A DNA stretch of 64,000 nt from Cyanophora paradoxa (taxonomy: Eukaryota > Glaucocystophyceae > Cyanophorales > Cyanophoraceae). Under the pieces are notes generated by a model that did no database searches, was not told the origin of the DNA, and was given only the letters and a program-made list of their open reading frames with translations. The DNA lies in assembly GCA_004431415.1 (NCBI GenBank), contig QPMI01000667.1, positions 1-64,000 of the forward strand, in the 5' to 3' direction. The position numbers were made by a program, and so were the translations under genes. Shown piece by piece: positions 12,861 to 23,867 of the stretch. How positions within the stretch are numbered: the first letter of the stretch is position 1; each line of letters starts with the position of its first letter.

Positions 12861-14808
12861 ATGGCCCGAGTCGCTGTGGTTCAGATCAGGCCTGAGCTCG
12901 CTCTGGATCGTTCCACCGCGGACCATAATCGATTGAGGTGCGCCGCCTGCGTCTCCGTGCGGCGCGGGCGCCGCTCTATCCGCCCCGCTGTCCCTCTTGG
13001 TCATCCTTCTAGTTATGAAGAACCAGCCGCGGTCGGCGAGCGCGATCCGTCCAGCAGCATCAGGCTCATTGCTCTTCAAACTCCGCAGGGCGGAACTCCT
13101 GCTGGCATCAAAGCTAAAGAACGCCACGGTTGATGTAATCGTGCTCCCTGAGCTCGCCTTCCATGGTTCGCGCCGGTCACGCGCTGTCCGTTCCGCTCTG
13201 CACGTTCCGAACTTCCGCTGCAGGCTACAACTTCCGCGACCGGCAGGAGATCGAGGCTGTTGCGGAGCCACCGGATGGCACAACGTATAAGTGGTGCAGC
13301 CGCATGGTGCGTTCAGCGTGCCTGTTCTCAACTGAACTCCAGCTCACTGACATTCGACCACTCCTAGGCCCAGACGTACAATGCCTACGTTGCGGCGGGC
13401 TATCCCGAGGTTGACGGAGAGTGTATGTACAATAGCGTCTGTTTTGTGGGGCGGGACGGAAGGCTTTTGACCACCTACCGCAAGCACTTCCTGTACGAGG
13501 TGTGCAGGGCGCAGACTGGCGTGCAGGGATCGTGTCTCACTCGCGCACGTCCAGACGGACACGATCTGGGCAACGGAGGGCCCCGGGTTCCAGTTTATCG
13601 ACGTCCCCGACCTCGGCAGGGTGCGCCGGCTTCCCGAGTGCCGCTCAGCCCGCGTCCAATTCATGCGCCCCCAGGTTGGCTTCGGGATCTGTATGGACAT
13701 CAACCCGCGCGAGTTCCGGTCGCCTTTCACCGCGTTCGAGTTCGCGCGGTACCACCTCTTGGCCCGCACAAGTGCGCCCCCCGGCTCCCCTTCCTGGCGC
13801 ACGGGGCTTTCCCCGGATTGCTGACCGCCCCGGGCCGCACGCAGACTTGGTGCTCTTCAGCGCGGCGTGGCTGCACAGGAGCCAGCCGAAGGGTGTGCGG
13901 GTGGAGGCGCGGGAGGGGGACGTGCAGGTGATGGACCTCGACGAGACCTCGTCGGGCTCTAGCGACTGCGAGTCGCTACCCGGCGAGGACGATGCCGAAG
14001 AAGGCGCCGCGGAGAGCGAGAGCGCCAGCGAGGACCGCGAGGCCCTCCAGCGATTCGTTACGGCCGCCACCTCCGCGGGGGCCAGCCGCGGGGGACACCG
14101 GCCCGCGCCCCGCGCCACAGCGGCCGAAGCGACGACCCCTGCGGCCCCCTCGCCCAAGTCGCCGGATAGCCCGACGCAGGAGCCCTGCCCCCCGCCCCTC
14201 CCGCGGCGTCGCTCGGTCTCCTTGCCCGGCCAGGTCGTCCTCGACACGGGAGCCCGCCCCGCGTCGGCGCCGGCCCCCGCGGCGGCTGTCGAGCGGCCCC
14301 GCCCGAAGCCGACGCGAACCCAGCTCTACTGGCTGACCCGGCTCGCCCCGCTCCTGGGCCGCCCAGTGGCCTTCGTCGCCGCCAACCGCATCGGCACCGA
14401 GCGGAGTGCGCTCCCCGCATCCCCCACCATGCCTGCTAGCCCTGACGAGGCTGGCGATCTCCCGCAGATGTTCGCTTCGCGGGGGGCAGCTGCGTGATAG
14501 ACCTGCGGACAGCGGCCGTCGCGGCAAGCATGGGCTCGAACGACGAGGGCGTCCTCGTGGCCTCCTTCCCCGTGCCCCGCGCCATCGCGGCTCCCGGCTC
14601 GCTCCTGTACCCCGGACTTCACCTGCCCACCCTGCCCTCGCTCGCGGACTGCTTCGCGGGAGTCCTCCCCTCCATACCCTCGCTGCAGCTCCCCTCGGGG
14701 CCGAGTCCGTCCACAGCTCTCGGCCTTGCCGGCGCAGGCTACTTCCTTGCCTCCCGTTACTCCGCGGGCGTCAGCGTCCCATGTATTCTCCCTTCGCTCT
14801 TTTGCTAG
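12861..14808 (+). CDS. NTA1: Protein N-terminal asparagine/glutamine amidase, Nta1-type nitrilase
   Basis: Carbon-nitrogen hydrolase that, in fungi, deamidates N-terminal Asn and Gln to feed the N-degron pathway. Exon 1 (12861-12937) gives MARVAVVQIRPELA; donor GTGCGCC. Later exons join in phase at 13089, 13224 and about 13370. The Glu-Lys-Cys triad is visible: Glu in IVLPELAFHG, Lys in TYRKHFLYE, nucleophilic Cys in GFGICMDINPREF. The motifs FIDVPDLGR and FSAAWLHRSQP and the C-terminal TQLYWLTRLAPLLG and FAANRIGTER match the Nta1 branch. Between the catalytic core and that C-terminal block lies an acidic then Pro/Ala-rich insert (about 13930-14300). One exon joins across 14404-14470, giving RFAGGSCVIDLRT. 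Shares its promoter with dynein. Other nitrilase branches lack the C-terminal block, so I prefer Nta1. Confidence 0.85.
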
Positions 14809-15165
14809 CCCCGCGCGAGATCGAAGCAGTATTTCTCGCTCAAGCTTGTACAGGTATTATTGCTGCCTCACGCAGGTTGTACTTTTTGGTTTGGCTGCCC
14901 ATGCAGCTGCTGAGATCGTGTAGACGGACCCCGTCGCTAAATTTTGCTTCTCTTAGGTTTCGAAACCGTAAGGGACACAACAGTTTTCAGACAGTTGCAT
15001 AGGATAAGATCTGCGAGTGTTTAATTAGACAGCGTAGTCCGGAACTCAGTCATCTGCGTATACAGCTTTGATTTTGTTGTCCCGGTCGACGTCGAGCGCA
15101 AGAATACGGCAAAAATACGATTCCTTTTAATGTCACAGTGGTTCTCGTGTCACATACTTGTTCCC
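14809..15165. other. Convergent 3' spacer
   Basis: 357 bases between the stops of the amidase gene (+) and the TRIC gene (-). Distinctly more A+T-rich than the flanks; it should hold both 3' UTRs. No RNA gene or repeat seen. Confidence 0.6.
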
Positions 15166-16291
15166 TCATACGGTCTTCTTCGCGGCCTGGGCCCTGGGGC
15201 CGGGGGCGGCAGGCCCCTTGCCGGCGGCGCCGAGCGGGTCGTACAGGAGGTTCTTGATGAAGGCGTGGCCCACGAAGAAGGCGATGAGGCCCGCCTCGAA
15301 GAGCCGCGCGTCCTTCACGAAGGGGTTCCCCTCCGGGAAGAGCGGCGACGGGAACGCTACGAGGAAGTACAGCAGGCCGCAAGACAGGGCCGACTTCGAA
15401 GACCTGCCGGCGCGCTTCGGGGACCGGCCTCGGCGGGGGCCAAGGAACGCCGCAGCTGTGCGCACCAGGTGGGGGACCGGATCTCGCCCGGAGTCGTCTT
15501 GTCGCCGCTCAAGTACCTGTCCATGTTGCCCCAGAGCGTGCCGCCGAAGCCTGCGGGGGCGTCAAGGCTCGCAGAAGCGCGGAAGGCAGGTGAGGAAGCA
15601 AACCCCAGAGGCTCCCCATGACAACTGTGGAAAACATGGCGCCGGGGTACTTGGCCGCCGTGCGGGTCACGCCCTAATGTAGAGGTGAATCCAGGAACGA
15701 CAGAGACACGTAACCGAAAACAGTGCAGACAGTGACGATTACGCGCGTCCGCGAAACCTGCCCCAGCGCAAATAGGACGGCCTTCGGGGCATTAGCGCTT
15801 TTCTGCGCGCTTGCGGCGAGTGCAGCGCACCCGCAGCGGAGCGATTCTGCGCAGAGCCTTGAATACAATATCTCCGGGGGAGAGCAGCACGGCGACCCTT
15901 CACAGCGGATGTTGAGCAGTTGCTGACCGCGCGCAGCATCGCGGGCTGCGGCGGGCGGCCCGCGCACCAGCACGCAGCGAAAATAGCGACGACCTTGTCG
16001 TTCGCCGCCCATTTCACGGGGTCGCCGATGAACAACGAGCCCATCGTCGAGCCGCCGAAGCAGGACATGAAGCTGAAAAGGAAGTGCCTGAGCGGAGATT
16101 GGGCTCAGCTGCGCGCAAGCGAAACGGAGCGTACACGCACACCAGACCCAATTCTTGCCGAGGGAGTCGTGCCGGACATAGCAGACGTTCACGGCCAGGC
16201 CGACCAGCGCAAGCTCCCATGGCACGGCGTGTATGAAGGCCGAAGCCGTAGCCACGCACTCATTCATCGCTAGCGCGCTGGCTAGGTCCAT
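15166..16291 (-). CDS. TRIC-type (TMEM38) intracellular cation channel
   Basis: Trimeric intracellular cation channels pass counter-ion K+ across the ER membrane during Ca2+ release. Start is ATG 16291 (MDLASALAMNECVA). Six or so exons joined in phase give a protein of about 270 residues, the family's usual size. The order of hydrophobic helices fits TRIC: ELALVGLAVNVCYVRHD; then FMSCFGGSTMGSLFIGDP followed by WAANDKVVAIFAACW; VAVLLSPGDIVFKAL; LGQVSRTRVIVTVCTVFGG; YPGAMFSTVVMGSLWG; FGGTLWGNMDRYL; SALSCGLLYFLVAF; and GLIAFFVGHAFIKNLLYDP. The aspartate in SPGDIVFK and the Arg-Thr-Arg segment sit where TRIC has its conserved D..YK and KE..R motifs. The tail ends in AAKKTV, basic as in animal TRICs. 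Divergently paired with the Cep70-like gene, 106 bases away. Recognition rests on pattern, not a search. Confidence 0.75.
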
Positions 16292-16397
16292 CGCGGCGAC
16301 GCTGCGGACTCTCCAGTGCAGAAGAGGGGTAGGGGGGTCGAGGGAGGAAGAGGGGGGGTACGGCGGTGACGAAGTGCTGTTGTGCAGCGTTTCCAAG
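16292..16397. promoter_or_regulatory. Compact bidirectional promoter (TRIC / Cep70-like)
   Basis: Only 106 bases separate the two start codons, so promoters and 5' UTRs overlap. It contains a purine-rich tract (about 16320-16358). Confidence 0.6.
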
Positions 16398-19300
16398 ATG
16401 AGCAGCTCGCTCAGCCTAGTGGATCATGGCGCGAGCCCCAGCAGCGCCCTGCAGCGGCTTTTGGCCCAGAAGAACCAGGCAAGCCGGGCATGGCGTTGCT
16501 CTAGATGCTCGGAACAGGGCGTGCAGCTGGCTAGCACAGAGCTTGTAATCGTGGAGAAAAACATATTCCGCTACATAGATTTTTCCGCCGCAGCGCTTAG
16601 CTAATTGCGATTCGAGCTGACGTCCGCCTTAGGAGCTGGAAGACAGGAACAAGCTGCTGCTCCAGGCCCGTGCAGCTATCGAGAAGATGCAGATCGAAAT
16701 CGAGGCAGTTCGAAGCGCCGAAGACCTGCAGCGCCGGCAGACCCGCCGCGCGTACGAGGACTCGCAGTCGAGCCTCACATCTCTCCAGGAGGCCCGCAGG
16801 CCGAGATATGGTGTGAAGCAGCTTTCTGACGTTGCCGGGTCCGCAGGCGCTTCGCCATCAGGAAGAGAAGGAGCGTGGCCACCTGAATGAGATCAGCTCC
16901 TTGCGGACCCAAGTGGCGGAGCTGCAGGCTCAGTTGGCCGTGCAGAACACAGTCCGTGAGGAAGTCAAAGACCTGCGTAACAGATCGCTGCTGGTACAGT
17001 ATAGCTGCGGGCTGCGCCGGGGCCCCCACCCTAAACCTGATGCAGACCCCACACGCAGCTAGAGGAGCAGCTCCGCGAGAAGGACGTTGAGCTGTCCGAG
17101 GCCCGACGCAAGATCACCGATCAGGCACTGGAACTTCAAGTGAATGCGGGCTGACTCGTCGGCTGATGCCGAATTCGCCCTGACTTGTGTTCCAGATCAA
17201 AAGCTCTGCTGCTGGGCAGCTGAATGTGAAGCTTGAGGAGCGGGATCGGGTGTTGCGCCAGCGCGAATCCGATCTACGTAGCGCTGTTCGCATTTGAATT
17301 CCTGCATCGGCTTTTTTCGGCTTGAATTACGTTATCGAACAGGAATCGCGGGAGCGCCAAATGGAGAGCGAGATGGCTATGATGCAGGAGGAAATTGCTC
17401 GTTTGAGGGACCAGATGAAGTTACGGGAGAGCGAGCTCATCTCACGGTCATTAATTGCATTGCTTTAATGGAATCTCGAAAGCTGAAATCTGGCGACAGA
17501 TTTGAGAGGGAGAAACGAGAGATTGAGGGACACATGCGTGCAGAGGGCGATGCAAGGACAAACATGATCCAGTCCCGTGCGTTGAACCCGTCTTCTCTCC
17601 GTCTCCACGACAGCGCGAAAGGTCCGTGCAGGGATACAAGAGCTTGCTGTCAAGGAAGCATCCCTTTCTGCACAGCTGTCCGAGCTCCACACGTCTTCCG
17701 ACACACGTGTTGCTGCCGAGCGTGCAAAGAGTGCTGAGCTAGAGCGGCGCCTTCAAACAGAAACGAGAAGGTTCAAGCAGCTTTTGCAGGCAAAGCAAGA
17801 AGAGCTGGAGAAGATGCAGCGCATTCATGATCAAGATGTCATCAAAGCACGGGAGCTGATGGCGTCAGAGCTACAGGCCCAGGTTTGCCGCAAAGAGATG
17901 CACGCTCGCTTGTCAATAACACAGTGTTTTTAGAGAGCTCAAATGCAGTCACTGATGTCAAAGAAGGATGCTGGCGAGGTGAGTCTTTGGATTGTTGGTC
18001 ATCTTTCAATTCTTCGTTTGCTTCCCAATGATCGAAATGTCCCAACAGAAACTTCAAAGTGATGCAAATGCACTCCTCTCCAGCATTTCGGCTCAGGTGA
18101 ACGAGCTGAAGAAAGAGCTATTTTCTGCCATGGACAATGACGTTGTTGAAGGGCATGTGAATGTCTGGTGAGCTCTGTATTTCAATTCTTTTCATTATCG
18201 CCGTTCAACCCTCTGCTTTAGGCACAGAATGATTCTCGAGCGGTTGAAGACGCTCATTGACTCAGTGGATCAAAAGATCCTCCGCTCAACATCAACTCCC
18301 TGGCAGCGTTTCGGGCTGCAGCAGGAGCCCTCCGTGGATCCTCTCAGCCATCGTGCCTTGTGGCCAACTTCAAAGTCGGTTGGGAGTGTCAAAGTTCCGG
18401 ATGATGTTCACGAGCTGAGGAAGATTGTCACGAGCTCCTGCCGTCAACTTGGTGTGGACGATGCCCAATCACTCCCTGCAGTCATCACAAGGTGCAGTGT
18501 AGCCCTATGATGTGCAAACGTTTCTGACTCGACACAAAGGACGGCCAAGCTTGTCACCTCCATTCCACCTCTTGAGAAATTCATCGATGATGTAATGTCG
18601 ATTGTGAAAAGGCATCGCTCCCTGGAGGGAAGCATCATCAAGGATGATGACCAGCCCCTCATTCGCCACCCAGAGGCTGGCACCCCTGAAGATGCTCTTA
18701 TCGAGATACAGTCCTGGTCAGAGTCCCTGCGCAAGTCTGGGGAGATCCGTCTTCTCAAGAAGCAGGTTGTCAAAGCGCTTAGGTGAGCATCCTCGCATGG
18801 TGCTCTCTGGACTGATCTGACATATCCCCTGTAGGAAGAGGTCTGTGGGAAGCGAAGACCTTTCGACCAGGCGGGCTACAAATGAGAGAATCATCAATTC
18901 GGTGGGCCCTTTGTTGCACCCCCGGGAAGGAGGCCTGCTGATCATCGTTGCTAGATTCGTGAGCTTGTACTTAATGAGAGAAGTTTCATAGCCATCCAGC
19001 ACCACTTCCATGATGCAGAGACCCTGATGAAGGCATGCTTTATCCCTAACTCAACCTGCAAAAGCTTCTCAATACAGTATCAAATCGCAGGTCAAACCTG
19101 ACGTCATCACTCACAAGATTGTGTCTGTCTTCCAGTCGCTATTCTCTGTGAAAGGTATCTTTCTATCTGCATGGCCTTCCTGATCGTGATCGGACGTCCT
19201 TATTTCCTCATCCAGGTCTCCACCACGTTCTCCCGCGCATGCATGATGGTGAGTTGTCGAAACTGCTATAAGTCTGCCCTGCCCCTCGCATTTCCTGAGA

Positions 19301-19455
19301 ATCTAAACCTCGCAGTCTACGTGGAGCACAACGACTACCAGCTAGCCTTCAAGCTCATCCGCTCCATGCTCAAGCTCAACTCGGATGCGTCTGTCTCAGA
19401 GGTCCTCAACGGCATCAGAAGGGTCGTCTGTGCTCAGATGGGCACAGCTGTATAA
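16398..19455 (+). CDS. CEP70: Cep70-like centrosomal coiled-coil protein
   Basis: Cep70 is a centriole/basal-body protein that binds gamma-tubulin and supports cilium assembly. Start ATG 16398 (MSSSLSLVDHGASP). Exons from about 16632 to 17950 encode almost unbroken coiled coil (for example IEKMQIEIEAVRSAEDLQR and RLQTETRRFKQLLQAKQ). From 18060 a helical C-terminal half follows (VHELRKIVTSSCRQLG, FIDDVMSIVKRHRSLEG). The diagnostic tail is IVSVFQSLFSVK joined by two introns (19155, 19251) to GLHHVLPRMHDV and YVEHNDYQLAFKLIRSML; this matches the Cep70 C-terminal motif (FQ.LF.V....GVYPRMNE.Y). Introns are mostly conventional (GTATCT, GTGAGT), but at least two donors are GC (after CTCCAGGAG at about 16791, and at about 17279). 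Sequence is less G+C-rich than its neighbours. Confidence 0.82.
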
Positions 19456-19925
19456 CCCTCTGGAATTTTGCGTAGCATCACGCAAACTGTTGAAATGAGA
19501 AGTAACATGCAATGCGTTAGCGTAGACGTCGACACGATAGCTAGCTGCATCCTTGCGCCTGGGCTACACTCGCAATTGCCCATGGGCAGGTGCGGATCCG
19601 ATATCGATCGCTGTTAACGTTGCCGGCCCCCCGCCGGCGCGAGCGCCGCCGCCACGGCTGGCACGGACGACTAGCTCAGTGACGCGTACGGGTGCAGATC
19701 ACGTCGTGGTGGGCCGGGCCGGCCGCGCGGGAGCCCGGAATCCTGCGCCGCAATCGTACCCCCCTTCTGGTGAAGACTGAAGAAGCCGAAGACAGTGAAC
19801 TTCGCTGAGCCAGTACTAGTGCCGGTACTAGCGTATCGAAAGTCCGCATAGTTAGCTAGCAACGCTGTCGCCTGTAGCCTAGCCGCTGAGCAGCGCTCGC
19901 AGCTAGATTGACGCAAACAAAGTAA
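19456..19925. other. Intergenic spacer, CTAG-rich
   Basis: 470 bases between two tandem genes. Holds several CTAG-containing short palindromes (for example around 19540, 19850 and 19910) and a 14-mer, CCTAGCCGCTGAGC at 19878-19891, that recurs at 48915-48928. No gene seen. Confidence 0.55.
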
Positions 19926-21415
19926 ATGGGCTCGCGGGGATCGCGGCACCGGCATCCGCCGCCGCAGCCGCATCGACCACCGCCGCCGCCGCCGCCGAAG
20001 CAGCTGCCCGGCCCGGCCGTCAAGCCGCCAGTCCCAGTACACCTGCCGCCGCCGCCGCCGACTCCAGGGCCCGTCGTAGCACCAGATTATCTATGTAGAG
20101 AGGGAGACTATCGGGGCAAGGCGATGCCCAAGGTCCGCTACAGTTCATCGCACCGCGGTGGGCGGAACTGTGAGCGTACGCACAGGCATACGCGATCCAG
20201 CTTGTGGCCAATCCGAAGATGTGCTGGCATTGGATCGATGGCACCGATGAGATAGAGGCGAGTCTGCGATTTCCAACGCCGAGCATTCGTGCAAATGTAA
20301 CTTGCTGTTTTTCGGGTGGGTGGCGCAGGTCTCCGACGAGTGCAACATCAAGTGCGTCCTCTCGGCTCCTCCGACGTTGCAATATGTATGGGGCTTGCTA
20401 TCGGACTCTTATGTTTATTCCCGCTGCCGCAGCGACCCTGCATATCAATTCAAGTTTGACACTAGTATGAGAATCCAGTCAGTGAAGCACAACAAGTGCG
20501 TCTCTTTTGTGGCCGTCATCCCTCGCATCCCCCTTAAACCCCGTGGACCCTCTCTTAAACCCCGTGGACCCTCTTACAGTAAATGCCTGGATCTGTCTTC
20601 TTCAAAATACAAGGTGCAAGAGTTTCAAATGATGGATATTCTATTCTCATGCTTGGTGTGCAGACGGGCGACACTGTCAAGGGTGGGACCTGCGGAGACA
20701 GGCCGACGGAGAAGTTTTTGGGGAACATGGTGAGAGGAAAATGTTTTGCTTATGGAGACAGCTGTAGTTGAAGGCCCAGACGCAGAACAAGTACCTGAAG
20801 ATCTTCAAGGGCTGTGAGCAAGGAACAAACAAGCACATCAAGGGCTACGCTTCTGGGTGAATTCTCGTCAGACTTCGGTTCTGTTTATTGCCCTGGACCC
20901 CTTATCTCTTTTCGTCAAGGTATGGCCGCTTCCATGTGCTCAACGAGCTCACAAAGTGTGTGGGCATCGAGGGGAGCTCTGGGGAATTCACTGGCAAGCA
21001 TCCCTTGGCACTGGACGAATGCAGTGTGGGTGCGTGCCAGAGGCTCACATGTTATGCCTCCAGACCGCCTGGCATATTCTGACCATGCACTCTCTTCAGA
21101 TCTAAAAGACCAGGTTGACGCCTCTTCCCCTCTTTCCCCCCCGGCCCTGGAGACAGTCCAGTCCCCACCCAGTCTCTAACTTAAAGGCCCGGTACGATCA
21201 CGTAGGACTGGCAAATCGTCCCCGTCAAGCAGTAAGTCTTGATTCCCTCCCAAGTGTTTTCGAACCATTTGGTTGATTAGTATCTACATTTCAGGCTGGA
21301 ACCATACCGAGCAATTGTTGATGAAGAAAATCTCATCTCATCCCAAGACTCGCCAGTTGAGGTGCTGAGTGCCTTTCTGTCAGGCTTTGCTCCTTTCTCA
21401 AGATTCCACGTGTAA
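19926..21415 (+). CDS. Beta-trefoil (ricin-B-fold) lectin-like protein
   Basis: Probable carbohydrate-binding protein. Start ATG 19926; the first exon is a Pro-rich stretch ending near AMPK, with donor GTCCGC at about 20133. Joined exons give AIQLVANPKMCWHW, then FDTSMRIQSVKHN joined to NKCLDLSSSKYK (across the intron ending at 20579), KAQTQNKYLKIFKGCEQ, and FHVLNELTKCVGIEGSSG with PLALDECS. The repeated pattern 'I.S..N.KCLD' and 'C.....Q' is the signature of beta-trefoil lectin repeats. The final exons, WQIVPVKQ and LEPYRAIVDEENLISS, end at the stop 21413-21415. There is no enzymatic domain beside it and no clear signal peptide. The fold is common in glycosidases and secreted lectins, so the exact role is unknown. 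Confidence 0.55.
20533..20574. repeat. 21-bp tandem duplication inside an intron
   Basis: Two perfect copies of a 21-base unit (20533-20553 and 20554-20574), just upstream of the 3' splice site at 20579 in the lectin-like gene. Confidence 0.9.
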
Positions 21416-21449
21416 AACGCAGTCGGGAGATGTGGATGTCGGTTTTGGG

Positions 21450-21503
21450 GACGATCATGAAAGCGGGCACCTTGCGGACGATCATGAAAGTGGGCACATT
21501 GCC
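21450..21503. repeat. 27-bp direct repeat in convergent 3' sequence
   Basis: Units 21450-21476 and 21477-21503 match at all but about three bases (core ACGATCATGAAAG). They lie between the convergent stops of the lectin-like and acyl-CoA-binding genes. Confidence 0.85.
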
Positions 21504-21591
21504 CCTGCCCATCTCGCATAAAATGAAACCTTGGATAGCAATTTGTGACGAAATACTTCCGAAATACAGACATAGTCTTGACAATAAACAG

Positions 21592-22953
21592 CTATATGTC
21601 GAGCGATGGCGGGGTGAAGGAGAAGAGAGGGGGTTGGATTGCAGGGGCGGTGTAGTTTCGTGATGGTTTGCGGGTGTGCTGGGGACGGTCCTCGGGCACT
21701 ACACGGCCATCTGTCATAGATGTGATGGAGTTGGACCGTGCCTGTCGTTGCGCAACCGATACTGCTGGTGATGACCTCCCAGAGTTGGAGGAGTCACTAG
21801 TCAGGGCCAGCACCTATTTGAGCACGTCAACCTATGTCTGGCAATGTTGATGGGTTCTGATTCGGGCTGCCATTCACCTTTCCAATCGAACCTCCGGGAC
21901 TCGAGCTTGGATAGCTTGCATCACGAACCATGTCAAAGCTTCGCCGCTGAGGGGGTATGACCGTTGGTCGCAAGGTGGAGTCATCCTTCGATGGAGTGTC
22001 AGGATCTCGCTTCACGTCTGCTAGTGCACTCAGGGCTGGCGTCTTCTCCACTTCTTTGGGTGGGTTCTGTAAGGAGGCAGGCTTCCAATCTGCGGAACTG
22101 GATTAAATCAACCGAAACACATCAGTTTTGCACGTGGCACACCGTATTTCTTCTGCAGAAACGAAGGGCACAGCGTGAAGTCTGTCAATGCACAGAGGAC
22201 AGGCTTTGCACCGCACTTCCGCACCTTCATGGCCTTTACGTGTTCGATGCACTTCTTCCATGCGGTATCCCTGGGCATGCCCCGCAGCTTACTCCAGGCC
22301 TCCCACTTCAACCGCCGCACGAGATCCAGGAACGCGGGTTTGTCGTATCTGTTGTCACCCTTCCAGCCCTGGTGGAAGAGCGCGTACAGCTGAAGCTGCA
22401 GGGCCGTGGGCTTAGGATCGCTCAAGCACGCAGCACGGAGCATTAACCTTCTCTTCGTTGCTCATCTGCCCCGCGAGATCCCGTCCCTCCTGTGCTTCCA
22501 CCAAGAACTCGGCCTGAATCGACTTATCCATGATGTCCCGCACCTGTGTATCCAAATTAGCGTGCGCCTGGCCGTATTTTATGGCACGAGGAATCGAAAC
22601 AGGCAGACGGCGGCATTGAAATCAGCCGGGCCGGAGAGGCTGGAGCCCTGACGCAGGTGCGGACAGCGCGCCCGGATGAGAGAAAGCCTAGCCAGAAGCT
22701 CCAGCACGAACGCCTCTCTAGCTGAAGCTGCGCAACGCAACTGGCTCGAAAACAATGCTTGCAGGCCTCGTGTGCCGGGGCTCCCTGCGCACCGCTTGGA
22801 TTCGATATAACTTGGCGCATGAGCGTGTAGAGCTTGATCTTCTCTCGCAAGTCGGCCGAGTCCATGCAGCCCTTCACTGCTGCAACGGCCTCCTCGAAAC
22901 GCTGGCCGAGGGGGCTTCGTGAGATGCACGAAGCAATCTAGCTTAACTAGCAT
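21592..22953 (-). CDS. Acyl-CoA-binding domain protein
   Basis: Binds long-chain acyl-CoA esters for transport and pool buffering. The central exon (about 22430-22230) carries a full ACB domain: LQLQLYALFHQGWKGDN, then YDKPAFLDLVRRLKWEAWSKL, then GMPRDTAWKKCIEHVKAM. Upstream (22900-22800) is what looks like the first two helices of another ACB domain, RFEEAVAAVKGCMD and REKIKLYTLMRQ, which is not completed. The C-terminal tail is Ser/Pro-rich and probably disordered; an intron with donor GTGAATGG and a TTGAC branch-like site joins GGSIGK to VLALTSDSSNSG, and the stop is at 21592-21594. The start is uncertain: an ATG at about 22953 is out of frame with RFEEAV, so either an unseen 5' exon or the internal ATG in GCMDSADL is used. 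No membrane segment seen. Confidence 0.75.
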
Positions 22954-23867
22954 CGAGCAATCGTGCTAGGCGAGGCCCCAGGAATTGCGGCGCACTTCCT
23001 GCTGCGCCCTGGACCCTCCGATCGAACGCGTAGAAGGACGCCCGCTACTCCAACTAGAGGGGAAGCAGCCATCGAAATACTTGGAGTCGCCTAGAAAGCT
23101 GTTTTGCAGGTTAGTTGGCGGAACCACGAACCAGGAACCAGTTAGCCATAGGCAGTATTAGACAGCTGTTAGCGGAGCCAGTGGTAGCAGGCGGGGCGGG
23201 CGCACGAAAAGCAACTGAACATCTTCGCAGCTGAGGAGGCTTACTGCGCCCGGCGGCTGTGGAGCCGCCGAGGCCGGGAAGCGCGGGGCGACAGGCTACA
23301 CGAAGGTGTAAGGTGTATTTTCAGCGATCTGAAGCTCAGAGTCGGGAAAGCTAACGTTGCGGGAGATGCCGCAGAGCGCCCGGCGGCCGCGCGGCTGCTA
23401 ACTGTCGGTTGGGTGGGGTACAGTGCCTGGTCGATACGCAAAGGGGGGTCGAAGCGAAAAGAGCCTCGATATTAAATATTAATCGTACTTGGTATAGCTA
23501 GCGCTATAGCTTTTGCGAGTCCCCTGCTGCCTCAGCATCGGGCTGCCCGCATGGGCCGCATGATGTGGCCCGCATCCCCATATGCATATGCATGGTCGGC
23601 ATCGGGCTGCCCAAATCCCCATGGTGATGACTACAGCTGGCCGCACGGCGGATGCGTGCTTTGCCCCGCCGTGCTGGGGTCGTCTTGGGGCAGCGGGGTC
23701 ATCTCGGAGCAGCGGGGTCATCTCCAAGCGTGGTAGAAAAGCACCTTGTCGATGCTGCACGGGATATGAGTGCAGGTCGATGCTGCAATAGGAGATGAGG
23801 GGGAGGGAGCTGGCACCCCTCACACTCTTGGATCGGACCAGATCAGCATGTGCATATCATAGCGGCA
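22954..23867. other. Intergenic region without a recognised gene
   Basis: 914 bases between two minus-strand genes. It has the motif GCTAGCGCT (23497-23505), and short direct repeats: CATCGGGCTGCCC at about 23535 and 23600, and GCAGCGGGGTCATCTC near 23690 and 23708. Short open frames here show no family features. The upstream promoter of the acyl-CoA-binding gene must lie at the left end. Confidence 0.55.

Noticed and set aside
20533-20574. Tandem repeat considered as a CRISPR-like array
   Set aside because: Two adjacent copies without spacers, inside an intron of a eukaryotic gene.
21277-21573. Minus-strand open frame with an internal repeated FHDRPQ segment
   Set aside because: The repeat is the translation of a 27-bp duplication in convergent 3' sequence, and the frame overlaps the last exon of the lectin-like gene on the other strand.
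23479-23823. 114-codon minus-strand open frame in the 23 kb spacer
   Set aside because: Contains repeated short phrases from local direct repeats and no family features.
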